NCBI GenBank assembly: GCA_020439745.1
Contig: JAGQSC010000021.1
Span: forward strand, 62,001 to 126,000
Length of the DNA: 64,000 bases
Origin: Acidobacteriota bacterium
GTDB lineage: Bacteria > Acidobacteriota > Holophagae > Acanthopleuribacterales > Acanthopleuribacteraceae
Reading direction: 5' to 3'
Shown piece after piece: positions 43,440 to 52,770 of the stretch. Position numbers and translations under genes: made by a program. Every line of letters begins with the position of its first letter. Within the stretch, counting starts at the first letter, position 1. The notes under the pieces were generated by a model, which saw only the letters and a list, made by a program, of their open reading frames with translations, made no database searches and was not told where the DNA came from.

Positions 43440-44972
43440 TTGAACAAGTCAGATTTGAAACATCGGCTCAATGAGATCATCAATGATCCGGGTGCAACCA
43501 ACGCCGTGGGTATCCAGAGACCTGCTCCAGAAAATCGCATTTTCACCAATCGTAACCTGAAGCTCAGTCGAATACTTGCGGTTGGGTTTGATCTCGATTA
43601 CACATTGGCCCAATACCGCCAAGAACAGCTGGACTCGTTGGTCTTTCAGCAAACAGTGGCCTATTTAGTGGCTGAAAAGGGATATCCGGAGTCGATTCAA
43701 ACTCTGAAATACGATCACCAGTTTGCAATTCGCGGATTGGTCATTGATATGGAGTTGGGTAATGTGTTGAAGATGGACAAGTTCCGCTATGTAAGCCTGG
43801 CCTTTCACGGGTTACAAGTGATTAGCGGTCGGTCTCGACGAGAAATGTACAACCAAGAGCGCGTGACGTTCAGTTCCAAGCGGTTTCGAGTGGTTGATAC
43901 CCTGTTTGAACTGGTGGAAACCTATTTGTATAGCGCGTTGATTGATCATTTGGAAGGGCGCGGTGAAACCGTCAATTATGGCCAGCTGTTTTCGGATATC
44001 CGTGAAACCGTTGATCTCAAACATAGAGATCACTCGCTGAAGAATGAGATTATGAGACAGCCCGGCGTATACATTGAGCGTGATCCCTTGTTGCTGCCCG
44101 CTCTTTACCGATTTGCACGAAGTGGCAAACGACTTTTTGTGGTCACGAATTCCGAAGCAGACTATACCGAATTCGTATTGGATTACCTGTTCCGCAGTTC
44201 AGATGCCTATTTCCCGTCATGGCGCCAATGTTTCGAGTTGGTTTGCACTGAATCGCGCAAACCTTCGTTTTTTGAGGCCGGTCGTCCCTGGGAAGTCTTG
44301 GCCGAAGGACCCTGCTTCTTCGTACGTGGGGGCAGTTTGAGGCAGTTAGAGGCCAAACTCGGCATCGCAGGGGATGAGATCATGTATGTGGGCGATCACA
44401 TCTACGGTGACATCCTACGCAGCAAACACAGCTCTAGTTGGCGAACGTGTATGGTGGTCCCCGAACTCAAGGAACAAATACGTGTGGATCACGAGGTGAG
44501 GCCGCTTATCTTGGATCTCATGGGTTGTGAATCCAAACGCAAGGAATTGGCCATGGAGTTTCACATGCGCGGCAATCAGGTGAAGCTGCTCTATCAGTTC
44601 AAAGAAGTGGAAAGTGACGACCTGGATCCCGATGAGTTGAATCGCATTGATCAAAAAATCGCGGAGATCAATCGCAAACTGGAGAAGAACAACCGGGAGT
44701 TGTCACGCCTTTTGTACCGTTCTCACCAATTGCGAAGTTCCATCAGCAGTTCGTTCAATCCCTATTGGGGACGACTTTTTCAGACCGGTGGTCAGCTCAG
44801 TGCGTTTGCAGAACAGATTCGGGATTACGCATGTATCTACACGTCTTCGGTCAGTAATTTCAACTTTTACTCCAGCCAAGGGTATTTGCAGAGCCACGTC
44901 ACACCCATGCCTCATGAAATGGAGACGCACACGGCCGAACTGGACTTTGATGAGCCTTTGGAGCGCAGTTAA
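43440..44972 (+). CDS. HAD-IG family 5'-nucleotidase
   Basis: A 510-residue protein related to eukaryotic cytosolic purine 5'-nucleotidase (NT5C2). HAD motif I is GFDLDYTLAQY (D51 and D53), motif II is FVVTNSEADYT, and the acidic motif IV is MYVGDHIYGDIL. A C-terminal helical extension (RKELAMEFHMRGNQ to SRLLYRSHQ) has coiled-coil character. It probably dephosphorylates IMP/GMP-type nucleotides. The start is a TTG at 43440 with GGAAAGG 6 nt upstream; no in-frame ATG is suitable, and the long upstream open frame is antisense to queG. Confidence 0.85.
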   Translation: MNKSDLKHRLNEIINDPGATNAVGIQRPAPENRIFTNRNLKLSRILAVGFDLDYTLAQYRQEQLDSLVFQQTVAYLVAEKGYPESIQTLKYDHQFAIRGLVIDMELGNVLKMDKFRYVSLAFHGLQVISGRSRREMYNQERVTFSSKRFRVVDTLFELVETYLYSALIDHLEGRGETVNYGQLFSDIRETVDLKHRDHSLKNEIMRQPGVYIERDPLLLPALYRFARSGKRLFVVTNSEADYTEFVLDYLFRSSDAYFPSWRQCFELVCTESRKPSFFEAGRPWEVLAEGPCFFVRGGSLRQLEAKLGIAGDEIMYVGDHIYGDILRSKHSSSWRTCMVVPELKEQIRVDHEVRPLILDLMGCESKRKELAMEFHMRGNQVKLLYQFKEVESDDLDPDELNRIDQKIAEINRKLEKNNRELSRLLYRSHQLRSSISSSFNPYWGRLFQTGGQLSAFAEQIRDYACIYTSSVSNFNFYSSQGYLQSHVTPMPHEMETHTAELDFDEPLERS

Positions 44973-45005
44973 GCGGAGGCGGGTTCCTATCCTGCTCGGG
45001 ATTGA

Positions 45006-45040
45006 TATAATTAGGGCGGCGGAATGTGTTCACTTCCGCC
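45006..45040 (+). promoter_or_regulatory. -10 element and 5' hairpin before the P5C dehydrogenase gene
   Basis: A perfect TATAAT (45006-45011) is followed, at the expected transcript start near 45018, by GGCGGAA (45018-45024) pairing with TTCCGCC (45034-45040). An inner GTG/CAC extends the stem. A transcript that starts with a hairpin is often stabilised. I find no good -35 and no T-run, so an alternative reading is a weak terminator of the nucleotidase gene. The rest of the 44973-45165 gap holds nothing else I can name. Confidence 0.4.
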
Positions 45041-45165
45041 TGCATGCGGTAACCATCGCAGTCTCTGTTCCCCCTTCCCCTAAATAAACAGCGCATGGCG
45101 CGCACGAGCTATCTATGTGGTGGCTTGTGTCTTATATGCTATTCCCAAATTCAGGAGTCCACTGC

Positions 45166-46794
45166 ATGTCCAACGCCTTTTTTAAAGTACCGCCCCCGCA
45201 AAATGAGCCAGTACGCAATTATGCGCCCGGCTCTGCCGAACGCACTTCATTGGAGATGCAACTCCATGCAATGGCCAATGACGTGGTGGATATACCCATC
45301 ATTATCGGTGGGGAGGAAGTACGAACTGGCAACACGAAGCCATGTGTGATGCCCCATGATCATCAGCATGTGTTGGGCCACTACCACCAGGCCGGTCCAA
45401 AGGAGATCGAAGCTGCGATCGCTTCCTGTAACCAGGCATGGCATACATGGTCAGAGATGGCCTGGGAAGATCGAGCGGCTGTGTTCTTGAAGGCTGCTGA
45501 GTTGTTAGCGGGCCCATACCGGGATGTGCTCAATGCCGCAACCATGCTAGGTCAGTCGAAAACCGTTCTGCAGGCAGAAATCGATTCCGCCTGCGAACTG
45601 ATTGATTTCTATCGCTTTAATCCTCATTTCATGGCGTCACTTTATTCCGAGCAGCCCGAATCACCGCTTGGCGTTTGGAATCGCAGCGAGTATCGCGCTT
45701 TGGAAGGGTTTGTGTTTTCCGTAACGCCTTTCAATTTCACATCAATCGCAGGCAATCTGCCTACTGCGCCCGCCATGATGGGCAACGTGTCGATCTGGAA
45801 GCCGGCCTCCAGCTCTGTCTATTCCGGATACTTCATCATGAAACTACTCGAAGAGGCAGGATTGCCGCCCGGTGTGATCAATTATGTGCCCGGATCTGGT
45901 GCTTCGGTTGGCAATGCGGTGATTGCACATCAGGACCTGGCAGGTGTGCATTTTACAGGTAGTACGGGAGTGTTTCAGGGTATGTGGCGATCGATAGGTG
46001 AGAACATTGCTCGTTACCGCAGTTACCCGCGAATTGTGGGGGAGACTGGAGGCAAAGACTTCATATTTGCCCATGAATCAGCGGACATAGACGCATTGGC
46101 CATTGCTATTCTTCGCGGTGCCTTTGAGTATCAAGGCCAGAAATGCTCTGCCGCTTCCCGGGTCTATGTGCCCAAAAAACTGTGGTCCAAGCTGAAGCCT
46201 CGATTACTTGCAGAGATGGAAACGGTGACTCAGGGTGACGTCCGCGATTTCAGTAACTTCATGAGCGCGGTCATCGATCGAGGCGCTTTCAACAGCATCT
46301 CTGATTACGTCCAACACGCGAAGCAGGCGGCCGATGCAACCGTGATTTTTGGTGGAACATGCGATGACCGTAAAGGTTTTTACATCGAGCCCACGGTGAT
46401 CGAAACCAGCAATCCATCGTTCAAGACGATGTGTGAAGAAATTTTTGGTCCTGTGGTCACCATTTATCCCTATGATATGTCTTACGAGGAAGCCTTAGAT
46501 TTGTGTGACCGCACGTCCCCTTATGCGTTGACAGGCGCGATTTTTGCCCAGGATCGCGGCGCTATTGCTCAAGCAACGCGATCGTTGCGCCACGCAGCAG
46601 GTAATTTCTACATTAACGACAAACCCACAGGAGCTGTTGTGGGCCAGCAGCCCTTTGGAGGAGGCCGCGCCAGTGGCACCAATGATAAAGCTGGTAGCAA
46701 GATCAACCTTCTGAAATGGGTGAATAGCCGCAGTATTAAGGAGACATTTAACCCTCCTAAGCGGTACGATTATCCTCATATGCGTGAAAGCTAA
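45166..46794 (+). CDS. pruA: L-glutamate gamma-semialdehyde (P5C) dehydrogenase
   Basis: A 542-residue ALDH of the ALDH4A1-like, monofunctional PruA branch. It oxidises glutamate semialdehyde to glutamate in proline catabolism. Family blocks: the N-terminal NEPVRNYAPGSAER, FSVTPFNFTSIAGNLPTAPA, VIWKP-like VSIWKPASSSVYSGYF, GETGGKDF with E293, the nucleophile C327 in YQGQKCSAASR, and GEEIFGPV-like CEEIFGPVVTIYP. The C-terminal QPFGGGRASGTNDKAGS is typical. AGGAG lies before the ATG at 45166; upstream codons are not used. No proline dehydrogenase gene is adjacent, and the PATAN gene follows after 20 bp. Confidence 0.93.
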   Translation: MSNAFFKVPPPQNEPVRNYAPGSAERTSLEMQLHAMANDVVDIPIIIGGEEVRTGNTKPCVMPHDHQHVLGHYHQAGPKEIEAAIASCNQAWHTWSEMAWEDRAAVFLKAAELLAGPYRDVLNAATMLGQSKTVLQAEIDSACELIDFYRFNPHFMASLYSEQPESPLGVWNRSEYRALEGFVFSVTPFNFTSIAGNLPTAPAMMGNVSIWKPASSSVYSGYFIMKLLEEAGLPPGVINYVPGSGASVGNAVIAHQDLAGVHFTGSTGVFQGMWRSIGENIARYRSYPRIVGETGGKDFIFAHESADIDALAIAILRGAFEYQGQKCSAASRVYVPKKLWSKLKPRLLAEMETVTQGDVRDFSNFMSAVIDRGAFNSISDYVQHAKQAADATVIFGGTCDDRKGFYIEPTVIETSNPSFKTMCEEIFGPVVTIYPYDMSYEEALDLCDRTSPYALTGAIFAQDRGAIAQATRSLRHAAGNFYINDKPTGAVVGQQPFGGGRASGTNDKAGSKINLLKWVNSRSIKETFNPPKRYDYPHMRES

Positions 46795-46814
46795 GCGAGG
46801 GCGGAGAACCAACA

Positions 46815-47936
46815 ATGGGTCTCGCAGGCAATCTCTCAACCATGTCCTTGGCGGAGATCTTTCAATGGTTGGCCATTGGAAGTAAAACAGGGACGTTACT
46901 CGTGGAAGGCACCGGAATCACGAAACGGGTCTTCTTCGAGTCGGGAGCTATTGCATCTGCCAACTCGAGTGATCCCAAGGAGCTGATGGGTCAATTTCTC
47001 ATCAGCTCCAATAAATTGACCGATCGGCAGTTGCGTGTGGCATTGGAAATGCAATCTCGAGACCAGACTATGTTGGGCGATATTTTGCTCAAGCAAAACA
47101 TCCTCACTAAAGATGAGTTACTTGATATCTTGCGCACCGCATCTGAAGAAGTGATTTACGATCTATTCGTGTGGACCGAGGGCGATTTTGAGTTTCACGA
47201 TGGCAAAATGCCGGACCGTGAAATCGTCAACTTCAATCTGGACGTCACGCACATTATTCTGGAAGGCGTTCGACGTGCGGACGAGTGGGGTCGTATCAGA
47301 GAAGTATTTCCAGACGGCGCAACTATTGTCAGGCCATGTGTCGACAACATCGTGGACAAATTACCTCTGAGTCGTAATGATGAGAGGTTACTGCGCTTGG
47401 TTGATGGCGAACGCATGATTGAATCCATCGCCATGGACGTAAGGCTTACGCGTTTTGATGTGTTCAAGGGGTTGTTGGATCTGTTTGAGGCGGAACTGAT
47501 CGAAGTGGGCTCTTATGAGGAACTCACGTTCCACACAGGAAATGGTGCCAAACAGGATCCCATCGCTGCCATGCTCACCACCACCAAGAACCTCATTGAT
47601 CGAGGCCAAACCGAACAGGCTGAAGAGATGTTGAGCCGCCTCACCAAAATGGCACCGCAAAACCCTCAGACCAAAAACTTGGAAGACGCACTCCGTGAAA
47701 AACAATTTGAAACGACCGCTAAAGCGATGATTCGATTAGAGGCAGTGCCAGAACTTTCGATGTCAGTCGATGCCATTACGCGTCTTCCGTTGAGTCCCGA
47801 AGAGGGATTTGTTGTTTCTCGTGTGAATGGCATTTGGGACGTGCAATCCATTATTAAGATTGCACCCTTCGACGAAACCGTGTCGTTGAAGATTTTTAAG
47901 AAATTCCTCGATGATGGGGTTGTCCGCTTTAAATGA
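46815..47936 (+). CDS. PATAN/DUF4388 domain protein
   Basis: A 373-residue cytosolic protein. Residues 1-150 form a DUF4388/PATAN module: MGLAGNLSTMSLAEIFQWLA, SKTGTLLVEG, KRVFFESGAIASA, and a helical insertion. A winged-helix-like unit follows (LRLVDGERMIESIAMDVRLT to LIEVG), and a second similar unit ends the protein (VNGIWDVQSIIKIAPFDE to DDGVVRFK), with a short TPR-like stretch between. PATAN proteins are associated with MglA-type GTPases and two-component signalling in Acidobacteria and deltaproteobacteria. The start has GGCGGAG upstream. It is coupled by ATGA to the next gene. Confidence 0.83.
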   Translation: MGLAGNLSTMSLAEIFQWLAIGSKTGTLLVEGTGITKRVFFESGAIASANSSDPKELMGQFLISSNKLTDRQLRVALEMQSRDQTMLGDILLKQNILTKDELLDILRTASEEVIYDLFVWTEGDFEFHDGKMPDREIVNFNLDVTHIILEGVRRADEWGRIREVFPDGATIVRPCVDNIVDKLPLSRNDERLLRLVDGERMIESIAMDVRLTRFDVFKGLLDLFEAELIEVGSYEELTFHTGNGAKQDPIAAMLTTTKNLIDRGQTEQAEEMLSRLTKMAPQNPQTKNLEDALREKQFETTAKAMIRLEAVPELSMSVDAITRLPLSPEEGFVVSRVNGIWDVQSIIKIAPFDETVSLKIFKKFLDDGVVRFK

Positions 47937-49033
47937 ATATGAATGCACCAGGCCACCACGACTTTGACCTCGATCACATGGAGTTAAAGTCGGATGCAGC
48001 CATCCATCCCCCCGTAGAACCTCCCATTCGCCCCAGCGGAAGATTCCGTTGGGTGACCGTCTCGGTCATACTCAACATGGTGTTGGCAGGAGGCGCTGGT
48101 TATTTTTTCTATCGCAATCACCAGCTGATCCAAGAGTCAGGTCATCAGTCACAGCACGCAATTAACTTGGCCCAGGACCTGGAAAAGACGCATCAGCAAA
48201 TTGGGGAGATGGAAGATCAAATCACCAAGTTGACCACTGAAAACAAAGAGTTGCGTCGTGAAATCGACTCGCGCAAGTCCAGCCAACAGGATCTGAAGAG
48301 TGATTTGACCAGCAACGAAAAAAGAGTCAATCAACTGAGTGCGGATTTGGAAGAAATCACCAAGGAACGCGATGTGCTTCATGCCCAAGTGGCCGACTGG
48401 ACCAAAAAACACGCCGCACTACAGGCAGAATTAGCCAAAACGAAAAAGGACCTTCAAGAAGGTGAGAAACATCTGGCTGAAACCAGACAACAATTAACCG
48501 ACCAGGCAGAAGCCGAAGCCCGGTTAAATCAAGCTCTTAAGACTGCGAAGGCAGATGCCAAGGCGGCAAACGATCAACTGGACGAGATGCGCAAACAATT
48601 CAATGACGAGGCCAAGGCAAGTTTGAACCTCATCCAGGAACGTGCAGACTTGCAACGTGAGAACCGAGAACTCAAATCAGCGCGAGTGGCGTGGCAGAAA
48701 CAGGAACAGACGCTTAAGGACAAGATCAAGTCCCTGGAGACCACTCAAGAAGGTGACCTGGTCCCTTTTTCTGCGGAGCTTTCTCCCGCGGAATTGACCT
48801 ACGTGGAACCCTTTCCTGAAGACGTCTTGCCTCGCAGATTCGGACCTTATACCTTACAAGTGCTGATCAATGAGTTTGGTGCGGTTGAACGAGCGTTTTT
48901 TGTCGCCGGCCAACAACCGCCCAGTGGCGAGGCTCGAATCATATTGGAGACCGCGCTCCGCTACAAATTCACGCCTGCCACGCAAAATGGGGTACGCGTC
49001 AAAACCTGGCAGCCCATCATCGTTCACCGATGA
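47933..49033 (+). CDS. Membrane-anchored coiled-coil protein with TonB-like C-terminus
   Basis: A 366-residue protein. A Pro-rich cytosolic N-terminus (PPVEPPIRPSGRFRW) is followed by one membrane helix (about 40-60), a long periplasmic coiled coil (about 65-275) and a C-terminal TonB-like domain. The last part reads FGPYTLQVLINEFGAVERA, then ARIILETALRYKFTPATQNG and VKTWQPIIVHR. The domain order is that of TonB-type energy transducers, but the coiled coil is unusually long and no ExbB/ExbD is present, so a structural link across the periplasm is an alternative. ATGA overlaps join it to the PATAN gene and to dnaG. Confidence 0.78.
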   Translation: MNMNAPGHHDFDLDHMELKSDAAIHPPVEPPIRPSGRFRWVTVSVILNMVLAGGAGYFFYRNHQLIQESGHQSQHAINLAQDLEKTHQQIGEMEDQITKLTTENKELRREIDSRKSSQQDLKSDLTSNEKRVNQLSADLEEITKERDVLHAQVADWTKKHAALQAELAKTKKDLQEGEKHLAETRQQLTDQAEAEARLNQALKTAKADAKAANDQLDEMRKQFNDEAKASLNLIQERADLQRENRELKSARVAWQKQEQTLKDKIKSLETTQEGDLVPFSAELSPAELTYVEPFPEDVLPRRFGPYTLQVLINEFGAVERAFFVAGQQPPSGEARIILETALRYKFTPATQNGVRVKTWQPIIVHR

Positions 49034-50733
49034 GCGATTCGGTCGCGCTCCTCAAGCAAAACCTGAGCCTGTCTGCGTTAGCGGGCCGATACACCGATCT
49101 CAAGCAAAGGGGCGGAAAACTTACGGGCCGCTGTCCCTTTCACAACGAAAAGACACCCTCGTTTTATGTGGATGACACCAAGGGTCTCTTTTATTGTTTT
49201 GGTTGTAAGAAGGGCGGCGACCTAATTCAGTTCGCCTGTGATATCGAAAACATCGCCTTTGTGGAGGCCTTGGACTTTTTGGCCGAGATCGCCGGTGTGG
49301 AGTTGCCAAAGTCCAAGACAAGAGGGCCCGGACGAGAATTGTTGGAACAACTTCGCGCCCTCAACGAGTCAGCCCAAGCATTGTATGCCAAACAATTCAA
49401 GCAGTCGGATCAAGCGCGCGCATACGCTTCTGAAAGGGGCCTAACCGACATGACCATACGTCAGTTTGGACTGGGTTATGCCGCGCCTCAGTGGGACAAT
49501 CTATATCGTTTCCTGCGCGACCAATACGATCATTCACTTTTGCGTCAGTCCGGACTCTTCAAAGAAGGCCAGAACACCTACGACCTCTTTCGTGACCGGC
49601 TCATGTTTCCCGTGCGCGATACCTACGGGCATCTGATCGCCTTTGGGGGGCGTCTCTTTGCGGGTGATGGCCCCAAATATGTCAATTCACCTGAAACCCC
49701 GCTGTTCACCAAAGGGCATCATGTGTACAACCTGAACCACGCGAAGGTGTTCCTCAAAAAGGAACCTGAACTGATCGTGGTTGAAGGCTACATGGATGCG
49801 ATCCAATTGTGTCAGGCGGGGATGAATCGTGTCGTGGCTGCGCTGGGCACGGCGTTCACCGAGGCCCAAGCCAAGTTGTTGAGCCGTTATACCCAACATG
49901 CGGTTTTGAACTTTGATGGGGATGAAGCCGGATTCAAGGCGGCCAAGACCAGCATCGAACGATTGCTGGCGGTTGGCATGTCGGTACGAGTCATCACCTT
50001 GCCAGATGGCCAGGACCCAGATAGCTTCGTACGCGAACATGGATTGGCTGCTTACCTGGATGTGGTCGCATCCGCACCTGACTTCTTTGCCTTTCTGGTG
50101 GCCCAATTGAAGGGCGGTGATACCGCGCAGCAACGGTCGACCGTGGTCCACGAATTGGCTCACACATTAAGTGCATGCGCGGATCCGGTCGTAAAATTGC
50201 ACTATCAACAAAGGCTCTGCAATGAATTGGGTGTAACCATGGATTTACTCGAATCCATGGAGCAGCCGCAAAAGCGTGTGCCGCCCCAGACACCTGCGCC
50301 TCGCATTAAAGCATTGAAACTTACGAAGACCCAAGGGGAGTTCTTGTTCCAAGTGATGCATCAAGCCGATGCTTATCGTGAGTTCTGCGTCCGTCACCCC
50401 GAGGTGACTGACCTCATTGCTCACATTTTCGCTTCATCGCCATCGTTGATCGATTTGATATCTGGCTTAGGTGAGGCACCGTTGGATGTGCTGATCCAGG
50501 CACTTCCCGTGCCAGCCCAAAATGCGGTCCAGGCGACCTTGTTCAGCTCGGAATTTCAGCCGAGCCCGGAGCGAATGGATGCGCTGCTGCCCGATCTCAT
50601 GCGCAGTTTGATTCGGTCAGCAATTGACCAAAACACGAAGGAGCTGCGCGCTTTGGACCCGTTGGACCGAGAAGGCAAGCGAGCCTTGATCCAACAAAAC
50701 CAAACGCTTACGGCCGAACTACACCGGATCTGA
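49030..50733 (+). CDS. dnaG: DNA primase
   Basis: A 567-residue bacterial primase. The zinc-binding domain has C35, H38, C56 and C59 in GRCPFHNEKTPSFYV and FYCFGCKKGGD. The catalytic core has GGRLFAGDGPKYVNSPETPL, the TOPRIM segment VVEGYMDAIQLCQAG and the metal-binding FDGDEAGFKAAKT. The C-terminal helicase-interaction region is divergent but present. It starts within the previous gene (ATGA). The usual partners, rpsU and rpoD, are absent; the gene instead sits behind a PATAN and a TonB-like gene. Confidence 0.97.
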   Translation: MSDSVALLKQNLSLSALAGRYTDLKQRGGKLTGRCPFHNEKTPSFYVDDTKGLFYCFGCKKGGDLIQFACDIENIAFVEALDFLAEIAGVELPKSKTRGPGRELLEQLRALNESAQALYAKQFKQSDQARAYASERGLTDMTIRQFGLGYAAPQWDNLYRFLRDQYDHSLLRQSGLFKEGQNTYDLFRDRLMFPVRDTYGHLIAFGGRLFAGDGPKYVNSPETPLFTKGHHVYNLNHAKVFLKKEPELIVVEGYMDAIQLCQAGMNRVVAALGTAFTEAQAKLLSRYTQHAVLNFDGDEAGFKAAKTSIERLLAVGMSVRVITLPDGQDPDSFVREHGLAAYLDVVASAPDFFAFLVAQLKGGDTAQQRSTVVHELAHTLSACADPVVKLHYQQRLCNELGVTMDLLESMEQPQKRVPPQTPAPRIKALKLTKTQGEFLFQVMHQADAYREFCVRHPEVTDLIAHIFASSPSLIDLISGLGEAPLDVLIQALPVPAQNAVQATLFSSEFQPSPERMDALLPDLMRSLIRSAIDQNTKELRALDPLDREGKRALIQQNQTLTAELHRI

Positions 50734-50793
50734 TCATCTGCGCTAAACTTGGATCGCATAAGTGTCGTTGCAACTGTAATGATTTAAGTCGTT

Positions 50794-51840
50794 TTGCATA
50801 GCGGGGTGTTAGTTTTGCTGATTTTGGTCTTGATGACGTGGGTGTCAGAGGGGTTGCAGGTTCATGCGGTTCCTCAGAATGTGTACAAGATAAGGGATGC
50901 CAAGGGCCAAAGCGAGAGCTGGTTTTTCAATCTGGTGATTGTAGATAAGGAAGGGTGTAGTGAATTGGAGGCCCGGGAATTGGTGGTCGAAATCTGGGGC
51001 GCGAGTGGCCTTCGTGAAACGACAACCTGGCCTGCCGCGGTACTTGAAGAGATGCGGCGAGTTAGTTATCGGCCGACAGCCGAAACGGACGAGCTTTCCC
51101 CTAAACACCTCATGAAGCATGAGGAATGCTTCGATATGAGGCTTTCTTTTCCCAACAAACCACGAACCTGGAATGCGGATCAACTCGTCATCAAACTGGT
51201 ATGCGCTTCTGGCAATCGCGAGCCTATCACTCATCAAATGCGGGTACCCCTCAAGGTCTTTGAACAGAAGACCCAGCTGATCCTCCCGCTGAAGAAGCCA
51301 GGGATCATTACCCAGGGCCCCATCAATAATGGGGGCCATTCCGGGCACGCCAACCAGTTCTCCATAGATTTTATGGGGTTAAACGCCAGCTATGGACCGG
51401 TGAACGACGGCCAAGAAGGACTTTCCTATTTTGCCGGGTGGGGTCAAGAGATCGTCGCGCCCGGTTCGGGCATCGTGGTCTATGTGCGCAAGGATGTCCC
51501 GGACTGTCCACCCGAATCGAATCCAATGGAAATATATGGCGCTTTGAGCGATCCGATCAGAGCCAGAGCTGGAAACTGTGTGGTCATCAACCATGAGAAT
51601 GGCGAGTACAGTGCGCTGATGCATCTTCAGAAGGGCTCGGTGTCCATAGCAGAAGGCGCACGGGTGGAGCGAGGTCAGGTGATCGGTAAGATGGGGAGTT
51701 CAGGTGACGCCTTTGGCGTACATTTGCACTACCAGTTGCAGGATGGCCCCGATTTTTTCCGAGCCAATCCATTGCCTATCAAGTTTGAGAACCTCGATGG
51801 AGTAGAACTCGTTCGCGGCGTGTATGTGACGCCCCAATAA
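50794..51840 (+). CDS. Exported M23-family metallopeptidase
   Basis: A 348-residue protein with a hydrophobic signal segment (VLVLLILVLMTWVSEG), an unrecognised region of about 130 residues, and a C-terminal lysostaphin-type domain. The zinc-site motifs are HANQFSIDFMG (HxxxxxxxD type) and HLHYQLQDG; VVINHENGEYSALMHL lies between. An insertion with a disulfide-like CPPESNP segment interrupts the domain. It probably cleaves peptidoglycan cross-links or acts in envelope maintenance. The start codon is uncertain among TTG 50794, GTG 50806 and ATG 50833; all keep most of the signal peptide. Confidence 0.82.
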   Translation: MHSGVLVLLILVLMTWVSEGLQVHAVPQNVYKIRDAKGQSESWFFNLVIVDKEGCSELEARELVVEIWGASGLRETTTWPAAVLEEMRRVSYRPTAETDELSPKHLMKHEECFDMRLSFPNKPRTWNADQLVIKLVCASGNREPITHQMRVPLKVFEQKTQLILPLKKPGIITQGPINNGGHSGHANQFSIDFMGLNASYGPVNDGQEGLSYFAGWGQEIVAPGSGIVVYVRKDVPDCPPESNPMEIYGALSDPIRARAGNCVVINHENGEYSALMHLQKGSVSIAEGARVERGQVIGKMGSSGDAFGVHLHYQLQDGPDFFRANPLPIKFENLDGVELVRGVYVTPQ

Positions 51841-51844
51841 GTCG

Positions 51845-52534
51845 CTATTTGGGTGCTTCGTTCAGGCGGTGGAACACCAAGGGCGATGAATTACCCATTT
51901 GGGTCCAAGTCCCTTCAATGGCACTACCATCGGACTTCATCACGCCGGTATAGCTCCCATTCACTTGGCCAATGGCGAAAGAGAAGTGGTCGCCGTCCAG
52001 TTTGATGTCGTTCATTTTGAGCTTGGCGTTCTGGTCCATGCTGTCCATGACGCCCGTCAGATCTGATTCGCCCTGACTTATTTCAAGTGCAAGCCTAAGT
52101 TTGATGGGGCCTGCCTCCAACTGTCCAATCCAGTGGCCTACTGCCCCTGTGCCCGTGACGGGTGTGTCTGGTAGGTTCATGGACGGTCGCTGGGGTGGTG
52201 GTGTGTCGCTGGAGTCCAGGTGAAAATCCAATACCTGGGGGCCTTGATGAAAGGTGCCGACGATACGACCCTCCTTCATGACACCGGCAAAACGCGGTTC
52301 TCCGGGCACTCCGGGCATGAGAAAACCCACATTGCCACCATCGATGGATATGTCAGCCAGCGCGTAGTCGTGGATACCTTGGGCGGGAATCGCGATTGTA
52401 CCCGACCAGGTATCTCCATCTTTGAGCGTCACCCAAATCTCGAGCGGATTGCCTGGAATGGAGATGGCACCTTTCCAGGTTCCTTCTTGCGCCCATACGG
52501 TTAGGGAAAGGAAACAGATTGCGACGATTCTCAT
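51845..52534 (-). CDS. Exported protein with two related beta domains
   Basis: A 229-residue exported protein. The signal peptide (MRIVAICFLSLTVWAQE) is followed by two similar beta-rich halves. The first is TWKGAISIPGNPLEIWVTLK to VGTFHQGPQVLDFHL, the second HWIGQLEAGPIKLRLALEIS to EGTWTQMGNSSPLVFHRL. Each has a W.G...., a G.MDS/PAQG-like middle and a closing GT.... strand, suggesting an internal duplication. Similar units precede hydrolase domains in some acidobacterial proteins; here there is no enzyme domain. The ATG at 52534, with AGAGG upstream, is chosen over 17 upstream codons. Confidence 0.7.
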   Translation of the reverse strand: MRIVAICFLSLTVWAQEGTWKGAISIPGNPLEIWVTLKDGDTWSGTIAIPAQGIHDYALADISIDGGNVGFLMPGVPGEPRFAGVMKEGRIVGTFHQGPQVLDFHLDSSDTPPPQRPSMNLPDTPVTGTGAVGHWIGQLEAGPIKLRLALEISQGESDLTGVMDSMDQNAKLKMNDIKLDGDHFSFAIGQVNGSYTGVMKSDGSAIEGTWTQMGNSSPLVFHRLNEAPK

Positions 52535-52662
52535 GGTGACCTCTTTGACATGGGATAAGACAAGCATACAACACCCGGCGTCCATTTCGCAGGTTCCGAA
52601 GTTCCAATCTCAGACACGATCACTTTCCAGCCATGACCTCAGATTGGGTGCAGTTTGAGAGT

Positions 52663-52770
52663 CCTCACGCGAAGGCGCGAAGGCGCAAAGAAAAACCCGA
52701 TATGGATTCTATTGAATGCCGGGGGTGATATATTCGCCCGAAGAGGTAATTCCTCACGCGAAGACGTAGA
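52663..52770. repeat. Two copies of a CACGCGAAG-type short repeat
   Basis: CCTCACGCGAAG occurs at 52663-52674 and again at 52752-52763. The first copy continues as GCGCGAAGGCGCAAAG, an 8-bp periodic CGCGAAGG pattern. Such degenerate CGCGAAG arrays recur between genes in many bacterial genomes. The copies lie in the 52535-52770 gap, which has no gene I can support. Confidence 0.5.
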
